Source of the DNA: Chitinophaga dinghuensis
Lineage (GTDB): Bacteria > Bacteroidota > Bacteroidia > Chitinophagales > Chitinophagaceae
Assembly (NCBI RefSeq): GCF_003259435.1
Contig: NZ_QLMA01000004.1
Location: 186,001-250,000, forward strand
Direction of reading: 5' to 3'
DNA length: 64,000 bases
Shown here: piece by piece, positions 43,062 through 50,974 of the stretch
How the letters are laid out: every line of letters starts with the position of its first letter
Numbering within the stretch: position 1 is the stretch's first letter
The notes under the pieces: generated by a model
Told to the model about the DNA's origin: nothing
Seen by the model: only the letters and a program-made list of their open reading frames with translations
Databases searched by the model: none
Made by a program: the position numbers and the translations under genes

Positions 43062-43580
43062 ATGGCGCATCTCAAGAACCCCGTTACCCAAAATGATCAT
43101 AGCACAGGAAACCCCCAATCCGGCAGAATCCTTGTTGAGTATGGAGATTATCAGTGCAGTCACTGTGGAATAGCCTTCCCGCTTATTCGTAAATTATTAC
43201 GACAATATGGAGATGACCTGCTCTTTGTATTCCGAAATTTCCCATTGCAGGAATCGCATCCGGCAGCAGTAATAGCTGCGTTGGCGGCGGAGGCTGCGGC
43301 GCTTCAAGGTAAGTTCTGGGAGATGCATGATATTCTTTATGAAAACCAGGCGGAATTAAGTGCGGATAATATCCTGGGATTTGCTGCCACTTTACATTTG
43401 GATATGTCCAGGTTTTCGCAGGACTGGCGCAGTCAGCAACTGCTGGACAGAGTGGAGCGAGACCTGGAAGGAGGCCTTCGCAGCGGTGTCAATGGAACGC
43501 CCACCTTCTTCCTGAACGGTGAGCGTTACAATGATTATGACGAAACGTATCAGTCGCTCGCTATGTTAATGGAGGCGTGA
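43062..43580 (+). CDS. DsbA-family thioredoxin-like protein, cytoplasmic
   Basis: A 172-residue DsbA-like (thioredoxin_4 type) protein with no signal peptide. Active site YQCSHC (Cys32, Cys35), a helical insertion (HPAAVIAALAAEAAALQGKFWEMHDILYENQAELSADNILGFAATLHLD), and the cis-Pro motif GVNGTPTFFLNG. Family members include reductases and isomerases, with FrnE-type proteins as cytoplasmic relatives. It follows the peroxiredoxin by 7 bases, so a shared redox role is probable. Its stop overlaps the convergent RlaP gene by 15 bases. Confidence 0.85.
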   Translation: MAHLKNPVTQNDHSTGNPQSGRILVEYGDYQCSHCGIAFPLIRKLLRQYGDDLLFVFRNFPLQESHPAAVIAALAAEAAALQGKFWEMHDILYENQAELSADNILGFAATLHLDMSRFSQDWRSQQLLDRVERDLEGGLRSGVNGTPTFFLNGERYNDYDETYQSLAMLMEA

Positions 43581-44630
43581 CGCGCCGTAGAAATCCGATC
43601 TGATACTGACCAATATTTCTTCTGCTTTGGCGACGTCAGGCGCTGGAGGCAGTCCAGACGCGGCATAGAGCGCTTCCATGCCATCCAGTTTTTCCTGCAC
43701 CATATCCATCAATGCGGCATACTCAAATTCGCCATTGCGAATACGCAGTAATAGTTCTCTGTCTTCCCGATGAACCCGTACTTCATGGTAACGGGCTATT
43801 TCTTCTGCCATACTGAGCAATCGGAAAGTGTGCATCATGTTTTTAGCGTCATAGCTTTTCCCATGCGCAAGCGTGCCCTGATAACGGGATTCATTGCGGT
43901 TTTCCACCCATTGCCAATATTCCAGGTATTCCCTGCAATAGACAGAATAGGCGTCTTTGTTGAACGTCATCACTGCCAATGGCGTTACTCCTTTCGGAAT
44001 GGAACTGAGTTGAACATCATTTGCTTGTTCGCCGGATACAATTCCCCGTAGCTGCGGATGATGGTAGATCAGGTAGCCATCGCGGAAGTTAGGCAGGGCG
44101 GTGAGGCCGCATGCCTCTTGTGGAAAGCCTTGCTGTTGGAGCCATTGCGACAATGGCAGCGTACCATTGTTATGTACCACGAAGCAAAAATCCGTCACCA
44201 GTTTCCTCGTCTCCTCAAATTTTTTATTGATTTTCTTATTCAGTCCGGATGCCTTTTTAATCTGCGCTTTGGCGTATCCGGCGAAGGTTTCCATACATAG
44301 CTGCGATAGAAAATCTGCTGGCTTAATACGATCCATCAATGGATGTCGGAATAACACTGCATGGGCAGGTGTATTCAATAATTCCAGGATATTCGGGTTA
44401 TTCTTGCAGAGTAATTCTATTAATCTTCCGATTTCAAAAAAGACTTCATCATTCGAGCTATTATTTACCTGCGGCGTATAGTGCAGGCCGTAGAATTCCT
44501 TTTCCGGCAAGATGAAGACGCCCTTCAGATCCGTATCTGAGGTTGCTATGGCCAGATTATATGCATGGCTGCCGCTGATAGTTTTCAGCAGCAGTTGCCC
44601 AGGTGATTGCATTAATGCTTCAAAGGTCAT
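43566..44630 (-). CDS. RlaP-type nucleotidyltransferase, long form
   Basis: A 354-residue protein of the polymerase-beta nucleotidyltransferase superfamily, RlaP/YcgL group (Nuc-transf). The N-terminus has ISGSHAYNLAIATSDTDLKGVFILPEKEF, the GSxAx(n)DxD catalytic strand. Later regions (NGTLPLSQWLQQQ, YSVYCREYLEYWQWVENRNE, AHGKSYDAKNMMHTFRLLSMAEEI) follow the family's helical half. RlaP enzymes are linked to RNA repair, but the substrate is unknown. It overlaps the upstream RlaP gene by 4 bases (ATGA), so the pair is translationally coupled. No RNA ligase gene is in the window. Confidence 0.82.
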   Translation of the reverse strand: MTFEALMQSPGQLLLKTISGSHAYNLAIATSDTDLKGVFILPEKEFYGLHYTPQVNNSSNDEVFFEIGRLIELLCKNNPNILELLNTPAHAVLFRHPLMDRIKPADFLSQLCMETFAGYAKAQIKKASGLNKKINKKFEETRKLVTDFCFVVHNNGTLPLSQWLQQQGFPQEACGLTALPNFRDGYLIYHHPQLRGIVSGEQANDVQLSSIPKGVTPLAVMTFNKDAYSVYCREYLEYWQWVENRNESRYQGTLAHGKSYDAKNMMHTFRLLSMAEEIARYHEVRVHREDRELLLRIRNGEFEYAALMDMVQEKLDGMEALYAASGLPPAPDVAKAEEILVSIRSDFYGASRLH

Positions 44631-45382
44631 GCGCGTATAAATTTCCGGAATACTTCATCGAGTTGGTCTGCCTCCTGATATGCGGAGGGAATAGCATTGG
44701 CCAGTGGCATATACTTTTCAAGTACTTCCGGAATCCATTGTTGAAGGAAAGGAACCGGTGGAATCAGCGTTTTCTCGTCCGCAGTTTTTTTCTGTTCCAG
44801 CAGTTGATCTATCGCTTTGTTCCAGGTACTATCGGTAACGAGCGTACGTAATTGATGGAAATCCATCGGCGGAACTGTTTTGCGGTCGATGATCCACATA
44901 CCAGCGAGGATAGGCCGCAGCGCATAGAAGTACTTTTTCAGTCTGACTTCCGGATCTTGCAGGTTTTGCTGAAAGGTATTGTTGGTCATAGAGAAATAAT
45001 GATGACAGCCGGCCCGGTGGGAGTAGTAGTCATTCATCATACCGCGCAATGTATTTGCAAAGGCGGTCTCCTCTTTATATATAATGCCCGACTGTAGCCA
45101 CTCGTACAGGGGACTGTTAGAGCTCATGAACAGGCGCAAGGCTTTACGCAGGTCCCAGCCGTTGATATCGAGGACTTCATTTACAGGGATATCGATGACA
45201 TCTTTTCTGTCCCGGATGCTGAGGTAATTATTTTCAGGTTGTGCATAGATAAACCGCACATCAAAATCACTGTCCGGTGAAGCGAAGCCCCAGGCTCTGC
45301 TGCCTGATTCAATCGCCATCAGTATGCGGACATTCTTTTCCGCCTCAATTGCGGCCAGTTTTTCCAGGATGATTGTTCTCAT
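44627..45382 (-). CDS. RlaP-type nucleotidyltransferase, short form
   Basis: A 251-residue protein of the same superfamily as its downstream neighbour. The catalytic segment is IESGSRAWGFASPDSDFDVRFIY, which is the classic RlaP pattern. C-terminal parts (LRPILAGMWIIDRKTVPPMDFHQL) also fit the family. It shares an ATGA overlap with the gene at 43566-44630 and starts 7 bases after the cupin gene, so the three form a compact operon on the minus strand. Substrate unknown. Confidence 0.85.
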   Translation of the reverse strand: MRTIILEKLAAIEAEKNVRILMAIESGSRAWGFASPDSDFDVRFIYAQPENNYLSIRDRKDVIDIPVNEVLDINGWDLRKALRLFMSSNSPLYEWLQSGIIYKEETAFANTLRGMMNDYYSHRAGCHHYFSMTNNTFQQNLQDPEVRLKKYFYALRPILAGMWIIDRKTVPPMDFHQLRTLVTDSTWNKAIDQLLEQKKTADEKTLIPPVPFLQQWIPEVLEKYMPLANAIPSAYQEADQLDEVFRKFIRA

Positions 45383-45389
45383 TGTTGGG

Positions 45390-45740
45390 TTATTGGGTCA
45401 GGAAATCCTCACGGTGAGGACTAAACGTATCTATCAGTACGCCGGCTTCCAGGCAGGTGCAGCCATGCATTACATTGGAAGGCATATAGCAGCCGTCGCC
45501 GGCGCGAATAATCCGGGTTTCATTACCGATGGTGAATTCAAAGGCTCCACTTTCCACATAGGTCACTTGTGTATGCGGATGTTGATGCATGGTACCTATG
45601 GCGCCCTGTTCGAATTTTACTTTTACGAGCATTACCCTGTCATCGTAGCCATATATTTTACGCTGCAGGCCTGGTGCAGTGGATTCCCAGGGGATATCGG
45701 CGCCAGTCTGGAAGATCGGACTTTCTACTTTTGTACTCAT
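45390..45740 (-). CDS. Cupin, KdgF-like
   Basis: A 116-residue single-domain cupin. The first motif is GTMHQHPHTQVTYVESGAFEF and the second YMPSNVMHGCTCLEAGVLIDTFSPHREDFL, which is the KdgF arrangement (PHEQ...V.SG.FEF and NV.HG...LE.GVL.D.FSP.REDFL). KdgF converts pectin- or alginate-derived unsaturated uronates. Here it heads the RlaP operon rather than a uronate locus, so the true substrate may differ. Metal-binding His residues are in place. Confidence 0.8.
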   Translation of the reverse strand: MSTKVESPIFQTGADIPWESTAPGLQRKIYGYDDRVMLVKVKFEQGAIGTMHQHPHTQVTYVESGAFEFTIGNETRIIRAGDGCYMPSNVMHGCTCLEAGVLIDTFSPHREDFLTQ

Positions 45741-45810
45741 TGGACTGATTTCATTTGCCGTAAAAATATAAATAAATAAACATTATATTGTTCGGATCTA
45801 AATGGAACTT

Positions 45811-46782
45811 ATGCGCAAAAAATTACTTTTATTCGGACTGGGCTGTTTACTGGTATCAGGCTCCGGCAGGGCATTTGCCGGAACGCCAATGGTAACGGCT
45901 ACACAACCGGCTGTTGATGCAAAAGAGTTAATCGGCCGTTGGGATATTACAGTGGATGAAGAGGGGAACCAGTTGCCTTCCTGGCTGGAAGTGAAGTTGA
46001 GCGGTTTTAAAACACTGGTAGGATATTTCGTTGGTACTTCCGGCAGTGCCCGGCCAGTAGCCAAAGTGAATTTTGATAATGGGAAATTCAGTTTTACTAT
46101 CCCGCCGCAGTGGGAGAGTGGTAGCCAGGATTTTGTCATAGAAGGAAATGTGGCTGGAGATGCCATCACCGGCACTATTACTACCAGCGAAGGAAAGAAA
46201 TACAGTTATAAAGGAGTACGTGCTCCTATGTTGCGGAGAGACAAGGCGCCTAAATGGGGTAAACCGGAGAATCTCTTCAATGGTAAAGATTTGAGTGGTT
46301 GGAAAGCGACTGGCAAAAACCAATGGGAAGTGATAAATGGGGTACTTACCAGTGCGCATTCGGGTTCAAATCTGGTATCAGAAAAGACTTTCGGCGATTT
46401 CAAACTACATGTGGAGTTTCGTTACCAGCAGGGAAGTAACAGCGGTGTCTATCTCAGAGGGCGATATGAAACACAGATTGAAGACAGTCCCAAAGGCGCG
46501 CATCCTTCTTCTGTTTTGTTCAGCGGCATTTATGGGTTCTTAACGCCAAGCGATATTGAGGCATTAGGTCCGAATCAATGGCAGTCGTACGATATTACCT
46601 TGATTGGAAGAATGGTAACTGTGGTGGTGAATGGTAAGACAGTGATTAATAACCAGGAGATTCCGGGTATTACAGGTGGCGCATTGGATAGTAATGAAGG
46701 GGAGCCTGGGCCTATTTATTTCCAGGGGGATCACGGCCCGATTGAGTTCAGGAAGGTAGTGATTACGCCTGCACTTCCTTAG
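45811..46782 (+). CDS. DUF1080 protein, 3-keto-disaccharide hydrolase-type
   Basis: A 323-residue secreted protein. After a signal peptide (MRKKLLLFGLGCLLVSGSGRAFA) there is an N-terminal lipocalin-like beta region (residues 25-130, IGRWDITVDEEGNQLPSWLEVKLS...) and a DUF1080 concanavalin-like domain (residues 145-323, ENLFNGKDLSGWKATGKNQWEVINGVLTS, FGDFKLHVEFRYQQGSNSGVYLRGRYETQIEDS, WQSYDITLIGRMVTVVVNGKTVI). DUF1080 includes 3-keto-disaccharide hydrolases of Bacteroidota. Starts at 45802 and 45811 are both possible; the second has the better signal peptide. A terminator follows. Confidence 0.85.
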   Translation: MRKKLLLFGLGCLLVSGSGRAFAGTPMVTATQPAVDAKELIGRWDITVDEEGNQLPSWLEVKLSGFKTLVGYFVGTSGSARPVAKVNFDNGKFSFTIPPQWESGSQDFVIEGNVAGDAITGTITTSEGKKYSYKGVRAPMLRRDKAPKWGKPENLFNGKDLSGWKATGKNQWEVINGVLTSAHSGSNLVSEKTFGDFKLHVEFRYQQGSNSGVYLRGRYETQIEDSPKGAHPSSVLFSGIYGFLTPSDIEALGPNQWQSYDITLIGRMVTVVVNGKTVINNQEIPGITGGALDSNEGEPGPIYFQGDHGPIEFRKVVITPALP

Positions 46783-46848
46783 TGGCCAGCGTTTCCCTGT
46801 TTTTGGATCAGAATATTATCCATGAAAGCAGGGAATGAAAGATATGAT

Positions 46849-46892
46849 ACCGGGAGATATCTGCCTGTCTGGCGGCTATTTCCCGGTTTTTT
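46849..46892 (+). terminator. Terminator after the DUF1080 gene
   Basis: ACCGGGA / TCCCGGT stem with further inner pairing (ATA/TAT, GCC/GGC) and a T run at 46887-46892. It lies just past the end of the convergent acetyltransferase gene. Confidence 0.7.
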
Positions 46893-47409
46893 ATTGGGGT
46901 ATGTTGTCTTCGGGTGCGAGGATGGTCTGGTAAAGGAAAAGCCTTTCTGTGTCGCGGGTGAATTCATGTACGAAGGAGAGGCCTAATTTTTCCAGTAGTT
47001 TGATGGAACGGGTATTTTCTGGTAGGGTGGTAGCATAAAGAATTGGGTGTTTACTGGCGATGGTAAGCAGACGGATTACCTCACTGGCGGCTTCGAAGGC
47101 GTATCCGCTGCCGCTATGCTGTGGAAGGAAGGCGAATCCAATATCCTGGTGGGGTAGATAAGGGCGCTGAATGAGGCTCACGATGCCCATTGGGTTGTTG
47201 TCTGATTTCAGTCGCACTACAAAATACCTTACATCCGGGTTAGAGAGAATGCGGGTGATATAGGTGTCTGCGTCTGTCAGATTTCGGACATAACGTTCAC
47301 CTATAAACGTTTTCCAGCCTTTTGTATTGAGTAATTCCAGAATGAAGGGAGCATCAGTTGTTTTTAATGCGGTAAGGAGCAAACGGTTTGTTTCAACAGG
47401 CAAGTTCAT
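46891..47409 (-). CDS. GNAT acetyltransferase, RimJ/RimL-like
   Basis: A 172-residue GNAT enzyme of the RimJ/RimL (acetyltransf_3) type. ETNRLLLTALKTTDAPFILELLNTKGWKTFIGERYVRNLTDA is the usual opening, followed by YFVVRLKSDNNPMGIVSLIQRPYLPHQDIGFAFLPQHSGSGYAFEAASEVI (acetyl-CoA loop) and LYATTLPENTRSIKLLEKLGL. The substrate is a protein or small-molecule amine and cannot be told. It is unrelated in sequence to the AAC(3)-I-like gene at 33503. Confidence 0.85.
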   Translation of the reverse strand: MNLPVETNRLLLTALKTTDAPFILELLNTKGWKTFIGERYVRNLTDADTYITRILSNPDVRYFVVRLKSDNNPMGIVSLIQRPYLPHQDIGFAFLPQHSGSGYAFEAASEVIRLLTIASKHPILYATTLPENTRSIKLLEKLGLSFVHEFTRDTERLFLYQTILAPEDNIPQ

Positions 47410-47688
47410 ACTGCAGAGATAGATAAAATTATGGTTCTAAGTTAGGAATTCCACGGTGCTATATTGCAAAAGCCGCAGCAGTCATTGTTGTAGCTTGATA
47501 AGTAAGGAATACTCAGCAATCAACAGTTTTTAATTTTTTAAAAATACTTAATTACTAGCATACTCCCCCGTTTATTGGGACTTTATTCCTTCTTATGTGT
47601 AGCAGAAGCTTTTCCCATTTGCATTTGACTAAACGAAAGCCTATTTTGGCTCATATTTCTATTCTCATAAGCAAAACTGGAAACTAGT

Positions 47689-47711
47689 GCCTCCCATCCT
47701 CTATGGGAGGC
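47689..47711. repeat. 9-bp stem hairpin
   Basis: GCCTCCCAT and ATGGGAGGC with a CCTCT loop. No T run follows, so it is not a clear terminator. Confidence 0.5.
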
Positions 47712-48294
47712 TATAATGATAGGGGACTGCAAGACTATACCTACTTATTTACCTACATATTGAAATGGTTATTATATGATAAGCGATTATATTTTATCCT
47801 TTCGCGAGATTTCGCGCTTCACATCCCATCCATTTTACTTTCTTAGCTGTAAGGTTATTTTTATATAAGTTAGGGATTTTGTTGGAATTTATTTAATGGG
47901 CGGAAATAACTGAGTGGAAGGTCATATGTCTCCCGACCTGCTTCGCCTTATATACACATGGACGCATCTGCTCATTGACTCATCTCTATTTCTCTTGTAT
48001 AGTTTACGCTGCTATTACTTATCATTATCATGTGCAGTAAAAGGCGATTAAGGAATTTATTCATTCCCAGGACATGACTGAGTGGATGGTGATATATCTT
48101 CCATCTCCATCTCCGCATCATCATCAGATCATAATATCATCATCATATCATTACCACATCATTACCACATCAATCCCACATCATCATCCTATCATTAGCG
48201 CACCGGCAGTACTTTATCACATCATTACCTTATTGCATCATTACCTCATCATCGGCAACTACCATCCACCATCCACTCCAGTTTCCCGTTTCTA

Positions 48295-48350
48295 TTTCCA
48301 ATATTCCTGTATTCCAGTATTCCAGTGTTCCAGCATTCCATTATTCCATT
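48295..48350. repeat. 8-bp tandem repeat (ATTCCAGT family), seven units
   Basis: Seven consecutive octamers of the form ATTCC(A/T)NT: TTTCCAAT, ATTCCTGT, ATTCCAGT twice, GTTCCAGC, ATTCCATT twice. Typical slipped-strand microsatellite. Confidence 0.75.
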
Positions 48351-48367
48351 ATCACATCATTCTCCTC

Positions 48368-49015
48368 TTACTCTGACTTATAATCCTCAATCTTGTCGAT
48401 CATATCCATGGCTTTTATCATGGGTGTCCATTCTTTTCCTCTGAACAATAATTTAAACCACTTTTGATCCCTATGGTCTATCCGAATATTTACAAAGAGC
48501 CAGATAGCGAGGCCTGTAAAAAGCCCTGTTGCCAGGATTTGGAAGATAATCGCTGGAAGTCCATTTTCTACGAAGAGCTGCCGGGAAAGGAAGAAGGTAG
48601 TCCACAGCGGAAGCTGCAACCATGACAGGCGGGCTACCCAAAGGGTGGAAGACAGTAGCCTGGCCAGTCTTTCCTGGGTAGCTAATATGGGATCATCCAT
48701 ATTGACTTGCTGTATTAATACTAGTTGATATAAATAAATGCCGATTGCTATACTGGTAATTGCCGATTGCAGCAGTGCTGATACCAGGAAAAATAAACTG
48801 GCATGTGACCAGAGATGTATCAGCAAATAATCAACTCCCAGGCACCATAGTATTCCTATCACCACTGCCAATACCTTCCCTGGTTTCATGGAAGCCAGCA
48901 ATGATTGCACTTTCAGCCCGGTGATATCCCTGGTAAGTTGTTTGTTCAGCTGTAGGTTGGCCTCCAGCTGCTGGCTATAGTTTTTCCAGAGATCTAATAT
49001 TTCTGTGTTTTCCAT
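48368..49015 (-). CDS. Membrane protein downstream of an ECF sigma factor
   Basis: A 215-residue protein with an N-terminal charged helical region (residues 1-42) and four hydrophobic helices (about residues 48-65, 72-95, 128-147 and 155-175). The C-terminus is soluble and acidic (KAMDMIDKIEDYKSE). It starts 6 bases after the stop of the sigma gene and is probably cotranscribed, so it may act as an anti-sigma or sigma-modulating factor. It lacks the ZAS zinc motif of classical anti-sigma factors, so this role is inference from position. Confidence 0.65.
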   Translation of the reverse strand: MENTEILDLWKNYSQQLEANLQLNKQLTRDITGLKVQSLLASMKPGKVLAVVIGILWCLGVDYLLIHLWSHASLFFLVSALLQSAITSIAIGIYLYQLVLIQQVNMDDPILATQERLARLLSSTLWVARLSWLQLPLWTTFFLSRQLFVENGLPAIIFQILATGLFTGLAIWLFVNIRIDHRDQKWFKLLFRGKEWTPMIKAMDMIDKIEDYKSE

Positions 49016-49021
49016 TTTCGT

Positions 49022-49528
49022 TTACTTGTTGTGGGTGGTAAAATGTAGTTTCATCGACTGTTTAATCCTGCTCAGCTTTGTGGCAACATTGGTAGTGGTC
49101 AACGCCATGATATCCGAAATCTCCTGGTAACTATGCCCGTCCAGGTGGAGTAAAAGCAAAGCCCTGTCCAATTCAGACACCTGGGCAATAAATCCATATA
49201 ACATCGCTACCCGCTCCGATTGCAATTCCTCCCCGGAAGAAACCGCAGGCAGCTCTAATAACTCCTCCGCATATGGCACATCCAATATCCTTCGCCGATA
49301 CTCCTGCCGATATGCCGATATCGCCACATTCAACGCTATCCGGTATATCCAGGTAGAATAGCGATACTGATGATCATAAGTATCAAACGACCGCCATAGC
49401 TGATAAGTGATCTCCTGCGCCAGATCTTTCCGGTCAGAAGGATTCGGACAGTATGCATGTACAATCTTATAGATAATGCCCTTATGCTGCTGGATCACCT
49501 CCAGAAATAATTCCGATTTGTCTGCCAT
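49022..49528 (-). CDS. ECF-type RNA polymerase sigma factor
   Basis: A 168-residue extracytoplasmic-function sigma factor. Region 2 (VIQQHKGIIYKIVHAYCPNPSDRKDLAQEITYQLWRSFDTYDHQYRYSTWIYRIALNVAIS) and region 4 (ELDRALLLLHLDGHSYQEISDIMALTTTNVATKLSRIKQSMK) are both complete. The ATG at 49528 is preferred to a TTG at 49543. The downstream membrane protein is a likely partner. No FecR-type regulator is adjacent, so it is not of the TonB-linked class. Confidence 0.9.
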   Translation of the reverse strand: MADKSELFLEVIQQHKGIIYKIVHAYCPNPSDRKDLAQEITYQLWRSFDTYDHQYRYSTWIYRIALNVAISAYRQEYRRRILDVPYAEELLELPAVSSGEELQSERVAMLYGFIAQVSELDRALLLLHLDGHSYQEISDIMALTTTNVATKLSRIKQSMKLHFTTHNK

Positions 49529-49724
49529 ATTTGTCTGTATCAAAACAGGATTTAAATGTAAAAAATCAGTCAGGCCTGCTGATATTATATTATTCGCAAA
49601 AGGGAGGAAAAAATCACAAGAAGAAGAAAAAAAATATCAGATTGATAATGACAGGATTATATCTCCTGGAAAGTCAATGATAGCTGATGTTCTGCTAATA
49701 TATAGCAATATCTGCTCTCTCAAA

Positions 49725-49756
49725 TAGAAAAGTCCCCCAGGAAACCCTGAAGGACT
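49725..49756 (-). terminator. Terminator after the first lipoprotein paralogue
   Basis: AGTCC..CAGG / CCTG..GGACT stem with a T run on the minus strand, 33 bases after the stop at 49789. Confidence 0.75.
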
Positions 49757-49788
49757 CTACTTTATAACCGATTGTCAATTAGTATTCT

Positions 49789-50769
49789 CTATCTTATAAC
49801 TACTGTCGTATCCTGCCTCCAGGAATTTTCAGAGATGGAAATACCTAATGGCACGCCACTGTTGGGAGCAGTAATACTAATAGTAGTCAACGTATTGCGC
49901 TTTGGACGCAAAGTAATACTTCCTAAGTTCTGAATGGTCCCATTGGTACGCAGCAACCGCAGACTTACCGGTAAATCGCGCCAGAGATTATCGCCATAGG
50001 TATAATCGTGGGCCGTGTAAGTAAATGCACGGTTAGCAAGATTACTTACTGGTATCGTCTTAGGAGCTGCCATGTAACCATAATCCACCAAAAGACTGCC
50101 ATCGCTGAAATTTTCCGGTTTGAATCGAATACCATAGGTGAAACGCTTCAATGGAATGGTCAGCGTGGACTCCGTCAGGTATCCCTGGTATTGTCCATAA
50201 TAGGTATCCAATTCTGAATAGATACTCTCCTCATAGCCATATGCACTGGTGGCTACCCTAAAAAAGGTTAAGGTGTCCAGGAAGGCGTAAAATACCTGAT
50301 TAGGCCCGGTGCTGTCGGTATACAGCCTATTGCCAATGGATCTGTTCAAGGGAGTACCCGGAAGAAAACGAGTATTGGTAAGGCTGTCTGTTATTTCAAA
50401 TAATCCCAGCCCACTACCTTTTTTGATAGCTGCCACCCGGATCGTAAAAAACGGTCCTTTAGGAAGATTCAATGTTAGAGAGTCCAGAGAGGTGAAAATC
50501 CCCTGTGCATATGGATTAAAATTACCCCAGCGCACATCCACTGCATAAATAGTGCTGTCCGGATTAATACGCGCATTAACGGCCTGACGACCCAGTGGGG
50601 ATGCCTCCGCTTGTAAATCGCCACTCAACTTTAATTTGACATTTACCATTTCTCCGGACCATCCAGGATTCGTCTTTCCCGGCGCAGGTGCGGAATCATT
50701 TTTCTTACATGCATACAGTACAGATATTAGGATCAGGGAACCTAACACCAAAAATCGAGGTGTTTTCAT
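49789..50769 (-). CDS. Lipoprotein, tandem paralogue 1
   Basis: A 326-residue predicted lipoprotein (MKTPRFLVLGSLILISVLYACKKND). The body is all beta: AVDVRWGNFNPYAQGIFTSLDSLTLNLPKGPFFTIRVAAIKKGSGLGLFE..., then IPLKRFTYGIRFKPENFSDGSLLVDYGYMAAPKTI, and a conserved ending GVPLGISISENSWRQDTTVVIR. It resembles Bacteroidota fimbrillin-like or cell-surface lipoproteins, but I do not recognise the family. It is a paralogue of the next gene (50975-51961), aligned over the whole length. It has its own conserved leader and promoter. Confidence 0.75.
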   Translation of the reverse strand: MKTPRFLVLGSLILISVLYACKKNDSAPAPGKTNPGWSGEMVNVKLKLSGDLQAEASPLGRQAVNARINPDSTIYAVDVRWGNFNPYAQGIFTSLDSLTLNLPKGPFFTIRVAAIKKGSGLGLFEITDSLTNTRFLPGTPLNRSIGNRLYTDSTGPNQVFYAFLDTLTFFRVATSAYGYEESIYSELDTYYGQYQGYLTESTLTIPLKRFTYGIRFKPENFSDGSLLVDYGYMAAPKTIPVSNLANRAFTYTAHDYTYGDNLWRDLPVSLRLLRTNGTIQNLGSITLRPKRNTLTTISITAPNSGVPLGISISENSWRQDTTVVIR

Positions 50770-50838
50770 ATTTATTTCGGGTTTAAAAAAGAGAGAATTT
50801 GGTTACAAACAAATACGTTGACAAACGGTATAGTTTTA

Positions 50839-50846
50839 CAAAAATA
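50839..50846 (-). promoter_or_regulatory. -7 promoter box (TATTTTTG) for lipoprotein paralogue 1
   Basis: Minus-strand TATTTTTG, a TAnnTTTG match, about 70 bases before the start codon at 50769. The same box precedes paralogue 2 at similar spacing. Confidence 0.5.
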
Positions 50847-50905
50847 GGGTAGAAGAGCCGAACCCCGAGCTTCCCGGAAATGAATATTTTATGCTAGACA
50901 AATTA

Positions 50906-50942
50906 AAGAAAAAAGTCCTTCCATGTTTCCGGGAAGGACTTT
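50906..50942 (-). terminator. Terminator after lipoprotein paralogue 2
   Basis: AAAGTCCTTCC / GGAAGGACTTT stem with a T run on the minus strand. The outer AGTCC/GGACT pairing is shared with the terminator at 49725. Confidence 0.8.
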
Positions 50943-50974
50943 GTATTATAACCAATTGTCAAATTGTTGCTACA

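Larger units (their letters stand above)
47410..48367. other. Long non-coding region with hairpin, direct repeat and low-complexity DNA
   Basis: About 960 bases without a supported gene. Contents: a GCCTCCCAT / ATGGGAGGC hairpin at 47689-47711; a diverged direct repeat of about 48 bases (47884-47932 and 48052-48101, both with GGAATTTATT and ACTGAGTGGA); then a strongly G-poor stretch of ATCATC and ATCATTACC tracts (48100-48250) and an 8-bp tandem repeat of the ATTCCAGT type (48295-48350). No transposase or tRNA was seen. Confidence 0.6.

Noticed and set aside
48074..48376. Plus-strand frame rich in His, Ile and Tyr
   Set aside because: It is a translation of the ATCATC/ATTCC low-complexity tract and overlaps the end of the membrane-protein gene.
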